Assembly (NCBI GenBank): GCA_024516035.1
Contig: CM044965.1
Location: 4,354,978-4,418,977, forward strand
Length of the DNA stretch: 64,000 nucleotides
DNA from: Bactericera cockerelli
Lineage: Eukaryota; Arthropoda; Insecta; Hemiptera; Triozidae
Direction: 5' to 3'
Each line of letters opens with the position of its first letter. Within the stretch, counting starts at the first letter, position 1. Positions 11,548 to 22,464 of the stretch are shown piece after piece. The notes beneath the pieces are model-generated. The model was given only the letters and a program-made list of their open reading frames with translations, was not told the origin of the DNA and did no database searches. Both the position numbers and the translations under genes were made by a program.

Positions 11548-11918
11548 CAATTATTTTTTTGTTTGTTTTTTTTTTTTTTTTTTTTTTAACAATATACATA
11601 TTGTTCTTACAAGATATTATTATAATAACAAGAGAAATTCACGATTCATTTAGTTAAAGGTGTGTTAAAAAAACTCTTATAATGGACTAAGATAAAATGA
11701 CGATTTAAATAGACCTCAATAAATAATTTAAAGATAATATTCATTGAGGCCACATTAAAAAAAAAATTACTTGATTGTAGAAAAACTTGGCGTTTTACTT
11801 TACACATAATGTACTTTAGTGGAGATATCACTTCTTTTTGTATTTAAAGTCTTACATTGTGCTTATAACGGTTAAAGTACAATTACACCTTGCTTAAGGA
11901 AAAAATAGAAAAACTTAC

Positions 11919-12086
11919 CTTTTCCTCGTCGGCGATTGACAAATACTTTCGGTGCTGATCATTGGGCACATCGAAAGCTTTTTGGGCGTAAGAATAGAGC
12001 TCGTCTTGATAGTGTGAGAATTGACCGCTAGAGGCGCCGACCTTGTTAGTGATCGTGTAAAGGACTTCGATGTAAAGTGCCTCCAT
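11919..12086 (-). CDS. Exon of unc-13-4/BAIAP3-like gene (56 codons)
   Basis: The minus strand shows acceptor tttcatatttcag, a 168-nt open exon and donor gtaagt, phase 0 at both ends. The translation begins MEALYIEVLYTI and includes ELYSYAQKAF and a DEEK end. This matches my memory of the N-terminal region just before the first C2 domain of the BAIAP3/Munc13-4/unc-13-4 family, which works in tethering and priming of secretory vesicles. The exon's GC content and codon use stand out from the flanking AT-rich DNA. It joins in phase to the exon at 49022-49190, whose last residues (RIQPKE) precede the same LYxEVLY-type block in that family. The initial ATG follows a splice acceptor, so I treat it as an internal Met rather than the start. 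The alternative is another MUN-domain paralogue. Only this part of the gene is visible here. Confidence 0.75.
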
Positions 12087-12110
12087 CTGAAATATGAAAA
12101 GAAAAAAAAG

Positions 12111-12672
12111 TTGCACTGGTAGTCAAGTGGTTAACGCGCTAGTCTGGTAATTCAGGTAGCGTTAGGATCCGTTGGTTCGAATCCCAACCAGTGCATGAAT
12201 TTTTCCTCATTAATTTGAGTTTGTGACCACATAATAAGACTCTGAGGGTAAGGTGGTAGAAAATGATTTGAGCATTAACTTTCCACTTCTTCTTCTTCTT
12301 TTACTCTGTCTTATCCCGCTCAAACAGGGTCGACGTTGTTCAACCTCATGGTTGAGATTGGTTGGTTTTGGCACATTTTTTACGGCTGGATGCCCTTCCT
12401 AAGGCCAACGATTCTATTTGATTTATCATCCTAGATTAGGACGGGGGAATTACCCTCAATTCGCTTAAAATTGTACCACCTACGTACATTAACCTCACCT
12501 AGCCTGGGTAGGGCCGGAAATGCCAGCCTCACGTCTTTGGAGGGAACAGAATTTTCTGTGTGCAAAGTCTGCTCCGACCAGGGATCAAACTCAGTATCTC
12601 CGGACTACGGGCAGTAGTTACAACCGTTACGCCACGGAGGCTGGCAACCTTCCACTAAAGAGTTTTATTCTT
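12111..12672 (+). repeat. SINE family A interrupted by SINE C
   Basis: The head starts gcactggtagtcaagtggtt and the tail runs to about 12284 (gagcattaactttcca). It resumes at about 12646 (ccttccactaaagagtttta). The gap is filled by a full-length, opposite-strand SINE C. The nesting shows SINE C moved after this copy was in place. Confidence 0.8.
12285..12645 (-). repeat. SINE family C, full length with (gaa)n tail
   Basis: Read on the minus strand: tRNA-like head (gccacggaggctgg end), B-box, core cctacccaggctaggtga, then a 3' part containing ggaagggcatccagccgtaa and gccaaaaccaaccaat, ending in (gaa)n. The 3' part resembles tails of RTE-type LINEs known from other animals, which suggests borrowed LINE machinery. 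Confidence 0.75.
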
Positions 12673-13224
12673 ATTTTCTTGTTAGACCCTGTATGTCATC
12701 TTGGTTCAAAAATAATAGTATTAAAAAAAAAAATGCTTCCCATAACATGCTTAGTTATCGCAAGTATGGTGTCGTTTACAATCGCATACTGTCTCTACTT
12801 ATTTTAAACTCAAAACTGGCAACCATTTGAAGTTAATTGTTGAAAAATTTGATGTATGAGACCTCGAATGTTGTGGTTTGTTTTTAATGCCAGATCATTG
12901 TTGGCATTTCTTTATTTTCTTTAATAAATAAATAAATAGATACATAAAAATGAAAGCTGAATGTAATTTATCACTTCCTTCAGTAGAAAGCATCCAGCAG
13001 AGAAGGCAAAATCAGAGCTATACTGTGTTTCACGTTGGAAGAGAATAAACGAAGTTTCTCAAAAAGAAAGTTCAGCACTTAATATTGGTTACAGTCCATT
13101 CATTAATTTAAAGAACCTAATGGATTGAAAGAATTGAAATGTATGACTTTTTGAGTCCCTTGATATCAAAAAAAATTAAGGTAAAAAAATAACAATATTC
13201 CTACGGTGTTCAGCACCTAAAATA

Positions 13225-13490
13225 AGAGTGATTTGATATGGCGCACTAATAGTCTTAGATGAAAAAATCTCACACGCCCAAAATGGTAGGTATGAAACTG
13301 GGTGTGACAACAATCACAAATAATAATTTATTTAAACTTAAAATTTTATGTAGATTTTAAAAATGTCATAAAAAATAGGGAGTGCTATTTAAAATTCCGA
13401 AGTTGTTCTTGAAATAACCTTGAAGAGGTCATTTAAGAAACTTCTCAAGGACACCATGAAGTGTCCCTTTTAGAGCTATGAGAATGATTC
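13225..13490 (+). repeat. Dispersed repeat, second copy at 63385-63640
   Basis: Shared motifs in the same order and orientation: aaaaatctcacac, gtatgaaactgggtgtgaca, gggtgctatttaaaattcc and gaggtcatttaagaaac. Divergence is substantial and no ORF is conserved, so it is an old unidentified repeat. Confidence 0.65.
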
Positions 13491-13964
13491 TTTAATCGAT
13501 TTTTTCTATCGTCAGTGGTTCTCGAGATTTTTGAATGTATAAATAGTAATATTGTCAAGTAAAATACCTATCGGGTTAATATCGTGTGCAATTGTGTTTA
13601 AACAGTAATATCGGGTTAAGTGGCAGAGAATGCCTAAGGCATTAACTTCGCCAAGACAACTGTAAATTTAAATTTAATTATTTTTTGTCTTTCTATATTT
13701 TATTTTGTGAATATTAAGTTTTTTTTTGCTGTTAATAATTTATTGTTGATTGTTTTGTATAAAAAAATACAATGTGTAATTAATAAAGTGTAAATTAATA
13801 ATAATGTATTTTCTTCTTTCGTGAAACATTGTATAAAATTCGTAGAGAGAGGAAGGACTCAATAGAAATTTTGGGCCGCGCTCAAGAAACGCTTTTCATG
13901 CTTCACGAATTTCAAGGAAGAGAAACATAAATATGGGATGGATAGAGGAGAAGGAATAAAAGAA

Positions 13965-14100
13965 GGAGAGACGGAGAGAAGGAGAGAAAGCGAGAAGGAT
14001 AGAAGGAGAGAAGGAGAGAAGGAGAGAAGGAGAGAAGGAGAGAAAGAGAGAAGGAAAGAAGGAGAGAAGGAGAGGGAGAGGGAGAAGGAGAAGGAGATAA
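13965..14100. repeat. GAAGGA-rich purine tract
   Basis: Tandem agaagg/agagaagg units on the plus strand. ORFs in it are low-complexity. Confidence 0.9.
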
Positions 14101-14111
14101 ACATAAATATG

Positions 14112-14335
14112 TTTTATCGCCCTAATAGTCAAGCGGTTAAATCGCTAGTCTGGCAATCCAGGTAGGTAGGGTAGGGATCCGTTGGTTCCAATCCCACCCA
14201 ATGCATGATTTTTTCCTCATTAATTTCAGTTTGTGACCACATAATAATAAGACTCTCAGGGTTAGGTGGTAGAAAATGCTTTGAGCAGCTCGCCTGGTGG
14301 TTACCTTATACTAAAGAGTGTTATTATTAAGTATT
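14112..14335 (+). repeat. SINE family A
   Basis: Head (taatagtcaagcggttaaat), a 4-bp gtag duplication inside the head (ggtaggtagggtaggg), a full tail and a (tta)n end. Confidence 0.85.
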
Positions 14336-14467
14336 GGATAGAGAGGGATCAGAGAGGAGAAGAAAAAGAGAGTGACAGAAATAAGAGCTGGTCAGAACCA
14401 CAAATAAATATGGACTGTATGAAAATGTTTGTCGCAAGCGACGCCCCGCACCTGGGTTTCCCCTTAA

Positions 14468-14623
14468 CACGTTGATCGCCACGTCAGGTGAATTCACCTG
14501 ACACTAACCTTTCCCACCTGACATAATTATCTCGTACGGCCCCGTCAGGTGCATTCACTTGACATAGGAGTGTCATTTGAGCCCCTGAGGAAATGTAACT
14601 CTATAGCGTTGGCGGTCAACGTG
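14468..14623. mobile_element. TTAA-flanked MITE, possibly piggyBac-type
   Basis: A 156-bp segment between two ttaa tetramers (14464-14467 and 14624-14627). Its ends are inverted repeats, cacgttgatcgcca against tggcggtcaacgtg, with one mismatch. It contains internal caggtgaattcacctg palindromic repeats and no ORF. TTAA target choice is the piggyBac signature; the family is inferred from that alone. Confidence 0.65.
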
Positions 14624-14759
14624 TTAAAGCGGTAGTGACTGCATCATCACGGTAGCCACTTAGCCAGTCTTATCTGTCGTTATGTACACAGTTAGCTCAT
14701 CTCTCGTAGTCGCTATTCTGAACTGCCCATCCGTGAGTAGTGTACATGACTTCAGATTT

Positions 14760-15065
14760 ACGGAGAGAGAGAGAGAGAGAGAAAGGTAGAGAAAGAGGGG
14801 GGAGAAAGAGAGAAAGAGTGAGAGAGAGAGAGAGAGGGATAGAAAGAGTGATTGTGAGACGAAGAGAGAGAGAGAGAAAGAGTAAAGAGAGAAAGTGAGA
14901 AAGAGTAGAACACAGGAAAGGCTTCCTGCCCTCTGAGAAAGAAAAAGAGAGAGAAAGCGAAACAGAAAGGGAGAGAAAGAAGTAGGAGCGAGAGGGAGTG
15001 AGAGTAAAAGGAGAAGGGTAGAGAAAGGGAGTGAGAGCGAGAGGAAGAGAGAGAGAGAGTGGAAC
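14760..15065. repeat. GA-rich purine tract
   Basis: Interrupted (ga)n on the plus strand. A short segment after it (gaaattttgggcc ... tcaagaaac) duplicates 13866-13895, so the tract and its flank were copied as a unit. Confidence 0.85.
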
Positions 15066-15169
15066 ACAGGGAAGGGAGGAGGACTCCAGAGAAATTTTGG
15101 GCCACTCTCAAGAAACGTTTTTAATGCTTGACGAATTCCACCTTGAACCCGGAAAGCAAATAGCGAACA

Positions 15170-15320
15170 AATCTCAGAGCTGGAAGCAGAAGTGAAGGGA
15201 GAGAGAAAAGAAGAGGAGACCGAGTGAAAGTAATAGAAATACTGTAAAAGAAGAGGAACAGAGAGAAAGAGGAATAGAGAGAGAGAGAGAAAGAGAAAGA
15301 AAGAGAGAAAGAGAAAGAAA
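15170..15320. repeat. GA-rich purine tract
   Basis: agagaaag-type repeats, followed by aatgcttgccgaatctcc, which again resembles the flank after the tract at 15120. Confidence 0.8.
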
Positions 15321-15599
15321 TTTTAATGCTTGCCGAATCTCCTTGTTTTCAGGAAGGTACAGATGAGGATATCTCAGGAACAGAAAGAAATTGAAAACCC
15401 CTCGATAGAGAGAATAAATGAAGGGGAGGTAGAAAGAGAAATGGGAAGATTCCCAGAGAATGGAGGGTAAAACCCTCCATTCGCTGGGAATCCATGGGGT
15501 TCGGTGGAAGAGAAAGCCACAGGCTTTAACATAGCCTCTTGGTTGTATTCTTTTTTATTTCATGTCCTATGTACGTATCATGTGTTTTACCAATAGAGT

Positions 15600-15797
15600 G
15601 TTAAATAATAATAATAATTAAACCCCCGTCCTAAATCAGGACGATAAATCAAATAGAATCGTTGGCGTTAGGAAGGTCATTCAGACGTAAAAAATGTGCC
15701 AAAACCAACCAACCAACCTCAACCATGATGAGGTTGAACAATGTCGACCTTCCCTTGAGCGGGATAAGACAGAGATAAAAGAAGAAGAAGGTAGAGG
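15600..15797 (+). repeat. SINE family C 3' part, plus strand
   Basis: From aacccccgtcctaaatcagg through ggaaggtcattcagacgta and ccaaaaccaaccaaccaacc to gaagaagaag. The tRNA-like head is absent, so it is 5' truncated. Confidence 0.7.
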
Positions 15798-16220
15798 GAG
15801 AAAAGGAGAATGAGAGGGAGGGAAAGAGAAAGAGAGGGAGAGAGAGAGAAAAGAGGGGGAGGAGGGAAGGAAAGAGGGAAAGGGAGGGAGAGAGAGAAAA
15901 GGAGAAAGAGAGGGAGGGAAGGAGGGAAGGAAAGAGAGGAAAGAGAAGAGAAGGAGAAAGAGAGGGAGAGAGGAAAGAGAGGGAGAGAGAGAGAAAGAGA
16001 GGGGGAGGGAAGGAAAGAGAGGGAGAGAGAGAAAAGGAGGAAGAGAGGGGGAGGGAAGGAAAGAGAGGGAGAGAGAGAAAGAGAGGGGGAGGAAAGGAAA
16101 GAGAGAGAGGGAAAGAGGTGGGGAAGGTAGGAGAGAGAGAGAAAAGAAGGAAGAGAGGGGGAGGGAAGGAAAGAGAGGTAGCGAGAGAGAAAGAGGAAGA
16201 GAGGAAGACAGAGAGAGTTA
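15798..16220. repeat. GA-rich purine tract
   Basis: About 420 bp of gagagggagggaaggaaag-type repeats immediately after the (gaa)n tail of a SINE, which may have seeded it. Confidence 0.85.
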
Positions 16221-17289
16221 TAATGGAGAAAGCAGAGCTATGAAAATGTTTTGCCATGTAAGGAAATATTTATGTCCGGATGCAGAGGGTAGAGGGTAAT
16301 ATGTACTACAGAATATGTATACATGTAGGATAGAATAGGGCAATAAGTTCTATACATATAGATGTGGGGGAGATTAGGGTAATAAGTTCAGAGTGGAGAA
16401 GATATACTAGTGAGTACAGGAATTATGAGAATGGAAAAATTGGTTGCCAATAATTGTGAATAAGTCACACGACTTTCTCGTAAATGGAGCAGACGCGGAC
16501 AATATAAGAGTATCTTTCTTTTGGATTAAAATAAATTTCCAGGTTCGGTTTTTGCAATTTTTTCCATTTTATTCCAAATATTTCTAGTTTGGCTTCCCCA
16601 CTATTCGTGAAAGAAAAATGCGGACTTAACCTGTAAAAGAACTGGAAGCAAGAAAAAAGAAAGCCTATAAAAAATAAATATTTTGTCTAGTGATAAGGAA
16701 AGTTACGCGGTGTCACACCAGTTTTTTTATTTATTTTTAACAAATACTTTTGATATAGAATATTATATTTTCTCTGAATTAAATTCCTTTACATTCCTTT
16801 CTACAGGATAAGGAAATTAAAACAATAGGAAAGCCTGAAACTTTGAAACACGAATGAGTTTCTAATTTCAAGGAATCCCAACTTGTTAATTTTTTACAGG
16901 AATTATTTTATTTTTATTTTACAATGCTTCCCTAACTTTGAAAAACTCGGGAAAAAATGTGAAACGGGAAATTTGAAAAATGAAAAAGCGAGAGAAAAAA
17001 ACTAACGGAAAAATGATGTTCCCAGCTTTTGCTAATAACTTTTTATTTGTTCATTGTGATGGAACAAATGTAGCGTTTATTTTGTTATTATTTATTGGCT
17101 GATATTGAATTTTTTGCTGAAATTTTCTTCTAGGAAATAATAAATATTCAGATTTGCTCGTTCAGTACCCTATAGACTCCATAGAGTATAGACTGTGGAA
17201 GTGTGGATGCCAAATTTTGGATTTTCAGTAAAGGAACCAAAATTATCATCAAAAATATCTATTAGTTTTTTGTATCTGTTTATGCAAGG

Positions 17290-17570
17290 CGAATTGGAGG
17301 AGAAGGAGAAAAAGAAGAAGAAAGAGAAAGAGGAGAAGGATTAGAAGGAGGAGAAGGAGAGAAGGAGAGAAGGAGAAAAGGAGAAAAGGAGAAAAGGAGA
17401 AAAGGAGAGAAGGAGAAAAGGAGAGAAGGAGAAAAGGAGAAAAAGAGAAAAGGAGAAAAGGAAAAAAGGAGGAAAGGAGAAAAGAAGAAAAGGAGAAAAG
17501 GAGGAAAGGAGAAAAGGAGGAAGGGAGGAAAGGAGAAAAGGAAAAAAAGGAGAAAAGGAGAAGGAGAATG
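17290..17570. repeat. GGAGAAAA minisatellite
   Basis: About 30 tandem copies of ggagaaaa/ggagagaa variants on the plus strand. Confidence 0.9.
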
Positions 17571-17992
17571 TTGTGGAAATTTATTTATAAAACTGCAGAT
17601 AAAACGTTCCTTGCATTCGACGCTAAAGGTACTCGCTGTTGTCGCAAAGTTCAAACTGTTATCATTAGAACTATTTAAGTTATTGTAATTTTACCATCAT
17701 CACCATAGATAATAACTATTATCATCATAAGCACTATTATAAAAATCATAAATTACAATCAACAATACTGTTATCAGTCTACGTACACAATACAACGATA
17801 CCATTCTCATAAAAGGTAGTCACAACAAATTGACAAGACAAAGAAACAAGCTTATGGGCTCCTGTTTGAAATCAAGAAGCAGCAAAATCTGACGAGATAC
17901 CTAGCTGAAATGTATAAATAGTTTAATTTTTCATTGTATAAGGACCTAATAATAATGTTTTTAATTTTAAATATTAAATACTTTGATGCCAG

Positions 17993-18310
17993 ACCCCGTG
18001 GCGTAATGGTTGTGACTACTGTCCGTAGTTCAGAGATCCCGAGTTCGATTCCCGGTTGCAGCAGACTTTTCGTACAGAAAATTCTGTTCCCTCCGAACAC
18101 GTGAGGCTCGCGGTTCCGGCCCTACCCAGGCTGGGTGAGGTTAATGTGGGTCACTGGTACGATTCCCAGCGAATGGAGGGTAAAACCCCCGTCCTGTCTA
18201 CCTCAAGTCAGCACGTTGAAACCATACAGAATCAATGGACATGTCATGTCCATATAATCTTCTCACCACCGTATCTATCCCTATCTCACGGACACGGAAT
18301 TATGCACTAA
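17993..18310 (+). repeat. SINE family C, plus strand
   Basis: Head (ccgtggcgtaatggttgtga), B-box (gagttcgattcccggttg), core (ccctacccaggctgggtga) and gggtaaaacccccgtcctg, then a divergent 3' end (gaaaccatacagaatcaatg) similar to 48395-48430. Confidence 0.85.
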
Positions 18311-18519
18311 AGAGTATTACTCGTATTATTATTTACTTTACAAAAATAAAAAAATAGTCAATTTCGTTATTATTGTTAGTATTATTAAGAACATAGTCTA
18401 TACATCTATATGTACTATGGGTAGGTATTATGCATGGGAAGGTAAGGTAAGGTTGTCATGAAAGAATGCAGAACAGTATACGGTGACAAATGCTTATAAA
18501 TAACACTGCAATATTTATT

Positions 18520-19400
18520 ATTCCTTCCTCCACCTTTCTCTCTCCTTCTCCTCTCCTTTCCCCTCTTCTCTTATTTCTTTTCTTCCCTCTCCTTTCCCCT
18601 CTCCTCTTCTTCTCATTCTCCTTCTCTTTTCTTTACCTCCTCTCTTTCCCTCTCTCTTCTTCTCTCTCTTTCTTTCCTTCTCCCTCTTCTCATTCTCCTC
18701 TTTTCTCTTCTCCTCCTCTATTCCCCTCTCCTTTCCCTCTTTATTCTCCTCTTTTCCTTCTCCCCTCTCATTCCTCCTTACTTCTTCCTTCTCTCTCCTA
18801 CCTTCCTTCTCCCCTCTCATTCCCCTCTCCTCTTACTCCTCCTCTTCTCATTTTTCCTTCTTTTTTCTTTCTTCTCCACTCATTTTCTCTCTTATCTTAC
18901 TACTCCTCTTGTTGACACTTCCTTCTCCCCCTCTTCTCATTCTCCTTACCTTTTCCTTCTCCTCCTCTCTATTCTCCTCTCCTCTTACTCCTCCTCTTCT
19001 CATTCTCCTTCTCTTTTCCTTTAGTCCTCTCATTTTCTCTCTTATCTTACTACTCCTCTTGTTGACACTTCCTTCTCCCCCTCTTCTCATTCTCCTTACC
19101 TTTTCCTTCTCCTCCTCTCAATTCCCCTCTCTCTCTTACTCCTCCTCTTCTCATTTTCCTTCTCTTTTCCTTTCCTCCTCTCATTTTCTCTCTTCTCTTA
19201 CTTCTCCTCTTGTTGACACTTCCTTCTCCCCCTCTTCTCATTCTCCTTATCTTCTCCTCCTCTCAATTTCCCTATTTTCTTTCTCCTTCTCCCACCTCCC
19301 TCCCCCCTTTTTCTTTCCCTCTTCTTCTTTTCCCTTCTTCTTTCCCCCTCCTTCTTTCCCCCTTCTTCTTTCCCCCGAGAGGAGGTAAAGAAGAGGGTAA
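18520..19400. repeat. Pyrimidine tract with a ~150-bp tandem repeat
   Basis: Plus-strand polypyrimidine. A unit containing ctcctcttgttgacacttcc occurs at about 18904, 19053 and 19204, with a spacing near 150 bp. All ORFs in it are artefacts. Confidence 0.85.
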
Positions 19401-19850
19401 CTTCTTTTCCTACCTCTTCTTCTGCTTCTTGTTCTATTTTTAGCCACCTTTCTGTCTATTTTTAGAAAGTGGGGGAGATAAAGGCATGGAAATAGAACAG
19501 AAATATTAGTTGCAAGCATAGAAAATAGAGGAGGCGGCTTGTGAGGGATCGACCAAATATTTTCATGCATGAAACTATTTATTTATTTTTTTGCTGTCTA
19601 TTTAACAAGTAGGTCATTTGAGACGGGGGTTTTAACATTTATTCGCTATAATCTACATACATAGAGAAATGGGTTGAAGGACCCGATATTTCGTTTTCCA
19701 TGATCAATTATTATTTTTTGGCTCTGCAAAATGCACATTATTTTCATCGTTTTGAAAAAGACTTTTGGTTGGGATCGTCTTTATTTTATTTCCAATTCTC
19801 TTTATTTTGAATATTTGTGTTTCATAGAAAGAAAGAGATATGTTCGTCCC

Positions 19851-20060
19851 GGTAGCTTAGTGGTAAAGGCGGGACTCTGTGAATCCAGAGGTTCTAGATG
19901 TCACGTCGCGAATTCGAAACCCAGCCAGGACATGACAAGTTAACTTTCCATTTGGGATTTTTACCACATAATAATACCTACGTCTTGGGCTTACTTCTGG
20001 AATAATGGGACTTAAGTTCCTAATAGGGCAGTATAAATAAGGCGATATTATTATTTTTTA
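19851..20060 (+). repeat. SINE family B, tRNA-derived
   Basis: Head (tcccggtagcttagtggtaa), a ~20-bp insertion before the B-box (aattcgaaacccagccagga), tail with gggcagtataaataaggcga and (att)n. Confidence 0.8.
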
Positions 20061-20269
20061 TTGTACATACGAGTATACTATTATTACCTAAATACCAAAG
20101 TGAACTTTAAAATTAAAGCTTTTTCGCAGTTATTTTTAATTTTAATCTCTCTTTTTTTTCATTCAGAGTTTTCCTTTGAGCAAGCAATCGTACTGGGAAA
20201 AAAAGTTGAGATTAGAAATTCTCAACATGTGGGTATATTTTCAATCGGATTTCTGCACGTGATTTTTTT

Positions 20270-20281
20270 TTTCTCTCTCTC

Positions 20282-20320
<39 letters not shown>
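20270..20320. repeat. (CT)n microsatellite
   Basis: About 50 bp of nearly pure tctctctc. Confidence 0.9.
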
Positions 20321-20322
<2 letters not shown>

Positions 20323-20471
20323 GTTTTATTTCTCTGAAGCTCTTTGACTTCTGTTGGTTTCAAACCAATTCCGAGATGTATAGATAAAATTTAAGCTAGA
20401 TTGTCTGTTATTTGAATGAAAGAGAGATGAAATGGAGGAGAAGGAGAAGGAGAAGAAATAGATGGGGGAAA

Positions 20472-21656
20472 ATTTATTTATTTATTTATTTATTTATTTA
20501 ATAAGTTAACGGGAGATACCCAGTTTTACAATGTGACCCTAGTCTTAATACTAATATTAATATAAAAAGAATTTCAAAGGAAAATACAGATGAAGAAGTT
20601 AAATAAAATGACATGAAAAGTTGGTACATATTAGTTTAAATTAATAATTGTTTAAACTAAATGAAAATGTTGATCAATGTCAAATAGATGTCATATTTTA
20701 TATCATGAAAATTGTCACTGAATAAAATAGTCAAATTGTACATACATAAAAAGCTATGACAGTCATTGAATAAGATAATAAAATAGTCAGTAAATAAAAT
20801 AAAAGTGTGACTGTCGTTGAATAAGATAATAAAAAAGTCAATAGATAAAATAAAAGTGTGACTGTTATTGAATAAGATAATAAAATAGTCAATAAATAAA
20901 ATAAAAGTGTGAATAAGATAATACAATAGTCAATTAATAAAATAAAAGTGTGACTGTCATTGAAATTTTTTAATAGTTAATCGATATACTAAAAATATAA
21001 CCGCCATTGAATAAAATAATAAAATGATTAATAGATAAAATAAAATATGACTGACATGATTTATAATAATAAATAGTAAATACTCTAGCGATAAATTACT
21101 ACATAGTACTGTCGATTTTTAAGGTAATAATTGATATAAAGTTCTACCTTTGGATGGATTTTAGGGCTATCAGTTTTGATTTTAGCAAACAGATAGAATC
21201 ATGAAATATGTCAATGGAAGGATCTTGCTGAATAGCATGATTTGTCAATCTTTTCATCCTCGTGATTACTGAGTTCATTGCGATATTTGTCCTGCAGAAA
21301 TTTTCCTCTAGTATGTCAGAGTTCCTGGTGTTTCTGCCTCTCACCCGGATGTCGATCTTTTCCAGAATGTCAGGCGCATCAATCATGTTTTTAAGCAGTT
21401 TGGCCAGGAAGATGATGTCTTGTACGTCTCGACGATGTTGAAGGGTCAAAATATCATTGTCATTTAAGATGTTGGTGTAGTTGTGGTTTTCAATGGTCTT
21501 ATATTGTCTGTATGCTAATTGTCTCAAAAATTTATGTTGTACGGATTCTAATTGTTTTATATGAATGTCATAATAATATGAAAATGATAAATTAAACATG
21601 AAAAATGGCGATACAAAAAAGATATACATAAGGTCAATAAAAAAATACAACGACAA
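20472..21656 (-). mobile_element. Non-LTR retrotransposon 3' part (5' truncated)
   Basis: The minus strand carries a 170-codon frame at 21144-21656. From about residue 35 it reads LESVQHKFLRQLAYR, then LQHRRDVQDIIFLAKLLKN and a GRNTRN stretch, typical of the extreme C-terminus of Jockey/CR1-like reverse transcriptases. It is followed by a 3' untranslated region of ~60-bp tandem units (20680-21060, aaataaaagtgtgactgtc) and ends in a (taaa)n-type tail at about 20472-20502. The first ~30 residues of the frame are unlike RT, so the copy is probably truncated near 21580. Not functional. Confidence 0.65.
20680..21060. repeat. ~60-bp tandem repeat in retrotransposon 3' UTR
   Basis: Six or so imperfect copies of a unit with aataagataataaaatagtc and aaataaaagtgtgactgtc. 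Confidence 0.8.
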
Positions 21657-21837
21657 AAAAGTTTGCTATGAAACGTCCGATTTCAATAAATTGAAATCGA
21701 AGCAAAAAAAATTATCATTTTTTACAAGAACGCACACAATACTTCCGATTTCTAATTTTAGAAATTTCGCGGAAGTAATAGTATTTTAAACAACACTACA
21801 AGGGACATGGAAGGCGCCCATTGCTTCTGAGGGGGCC

Positions 21838-21883
21838 ATTGATGGGGGTATTAACGTCCAGGGGGGTTAATACCCCCATCAAT
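21838..21883. repeat. Perfect 18-bp hairpin
   Basis: Arms attgatgggggtattaac (21838-21855) and its exact complement (21866-21883) flank a 10-nt loop. Confidence 0.9.
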
Positions 21884-22009
21884 CCTTCCACCACCACTTG
21901 TTCCTCATGGACACGGAAGGTAAAGTAAGTCGTAGGAGTGGAAGAGATGAAAAGGTCTCTTCCGGTTCCCAGGGATAAGAAGCATTCAGGATGAAAAGGA
22001 TGGCGGGAG

Positions 22010-22091
22010 AGGGAGGGAGGTAGAGAGGGAGAGAGAGAAGGAGAGAGAGAGAGGGAGAGAAAGATAAAGAGAGAGAGAAAGAGAGAGAGAG

Positions 22092-22128
<37 letters not shown>

Positions 22129-22170
22129 AAAGAGAGAGAGAGAGAGAAAGAGAGGTAGAGAGAGAAAGGT
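22010..22170. repeat. GA-rich purine tract
   Basis: (ga)n with gagaga/aaagag interruptions. Confidence 0.9.
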
Positions 22171-22300
22171 AGAAGGATATAATATTGAAAAAATGAAGGG
22201 TTAAGATAGAAAATAAACATTAGAGAGAGATAGAGGCTATTGTAGAAAGAGATAAAGATACAAGAGTAAAAAGGAATAGGATTCAGAGAGAGAGAGAGAG
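22165..22300 (+). repeat. Empty-site paralogue of the Polinton target
   Basis: aaggtagaaggatata, then atgaagggttaagatag and cattagagagagatagagg, run continuously here. The same sequence is split by the Polinton, with its left half at about 22427-22464 and right half at 40766-40870. The target hexamer gttaag occupies 22200-22205. A local duplication therefore preceded the insertion and left an unoccupied copy. Confidence 0.85.
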
Positions 22301-22302
22301 AG

Positions 22303-22390
22303 AATTGAATTGAATTGAATAAAATAGTTCTTTTTATTTGTACAATAATAATATTTCTTAATATTATCTCCTAAGCTTATGCAAACTTCT
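22303..22390 (-). mobile_element. Non-LTR retrotransposon 3' tail fragment
   Basis: The reverse complement runs from cataagcttaggagata to (attca)n and parallels the 3' end at 62960-63037 (gcttaggagatgtacaat ... aattcaattcaattc). It sits within a GA tract. Confidence 0.6.
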
Positions 22391-22458
22391 GAGGAGAGAG
22401 AGAGAAAGAGAGAAAGAGAGAGAGAGAGAAAGGTAGAAGGATATATTGAAAATGAAGG

Positions 22459-22464
22459 GTTAAG
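22459..22464 (+). repeat. Polinton target-site duplication, left
   Basis: gttaag, repeated exactly at 40766-40771. Six base pairs is the usual size for Polinton integrases. Confidence 0.92.

Larger units (their letters stand above)
1..11918 (-). other. Intronic sequence, probable unc-13-4-like gene
   Basis: This stretch lies downstream of the splice donor at 11919 on the minus strand, so it is probably intron. It holds SINEs, GA/CT tracts and one tRNA gene. I see nothing beyond AT-rich unique sequence in about 2340-3300 (with a short taa run near 2780), 3900-4840, 6320-6780, 7930-8320, 8760-9300 and 10510-10960. No further exon of the gene was recognised here. Confidence 0.5.
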
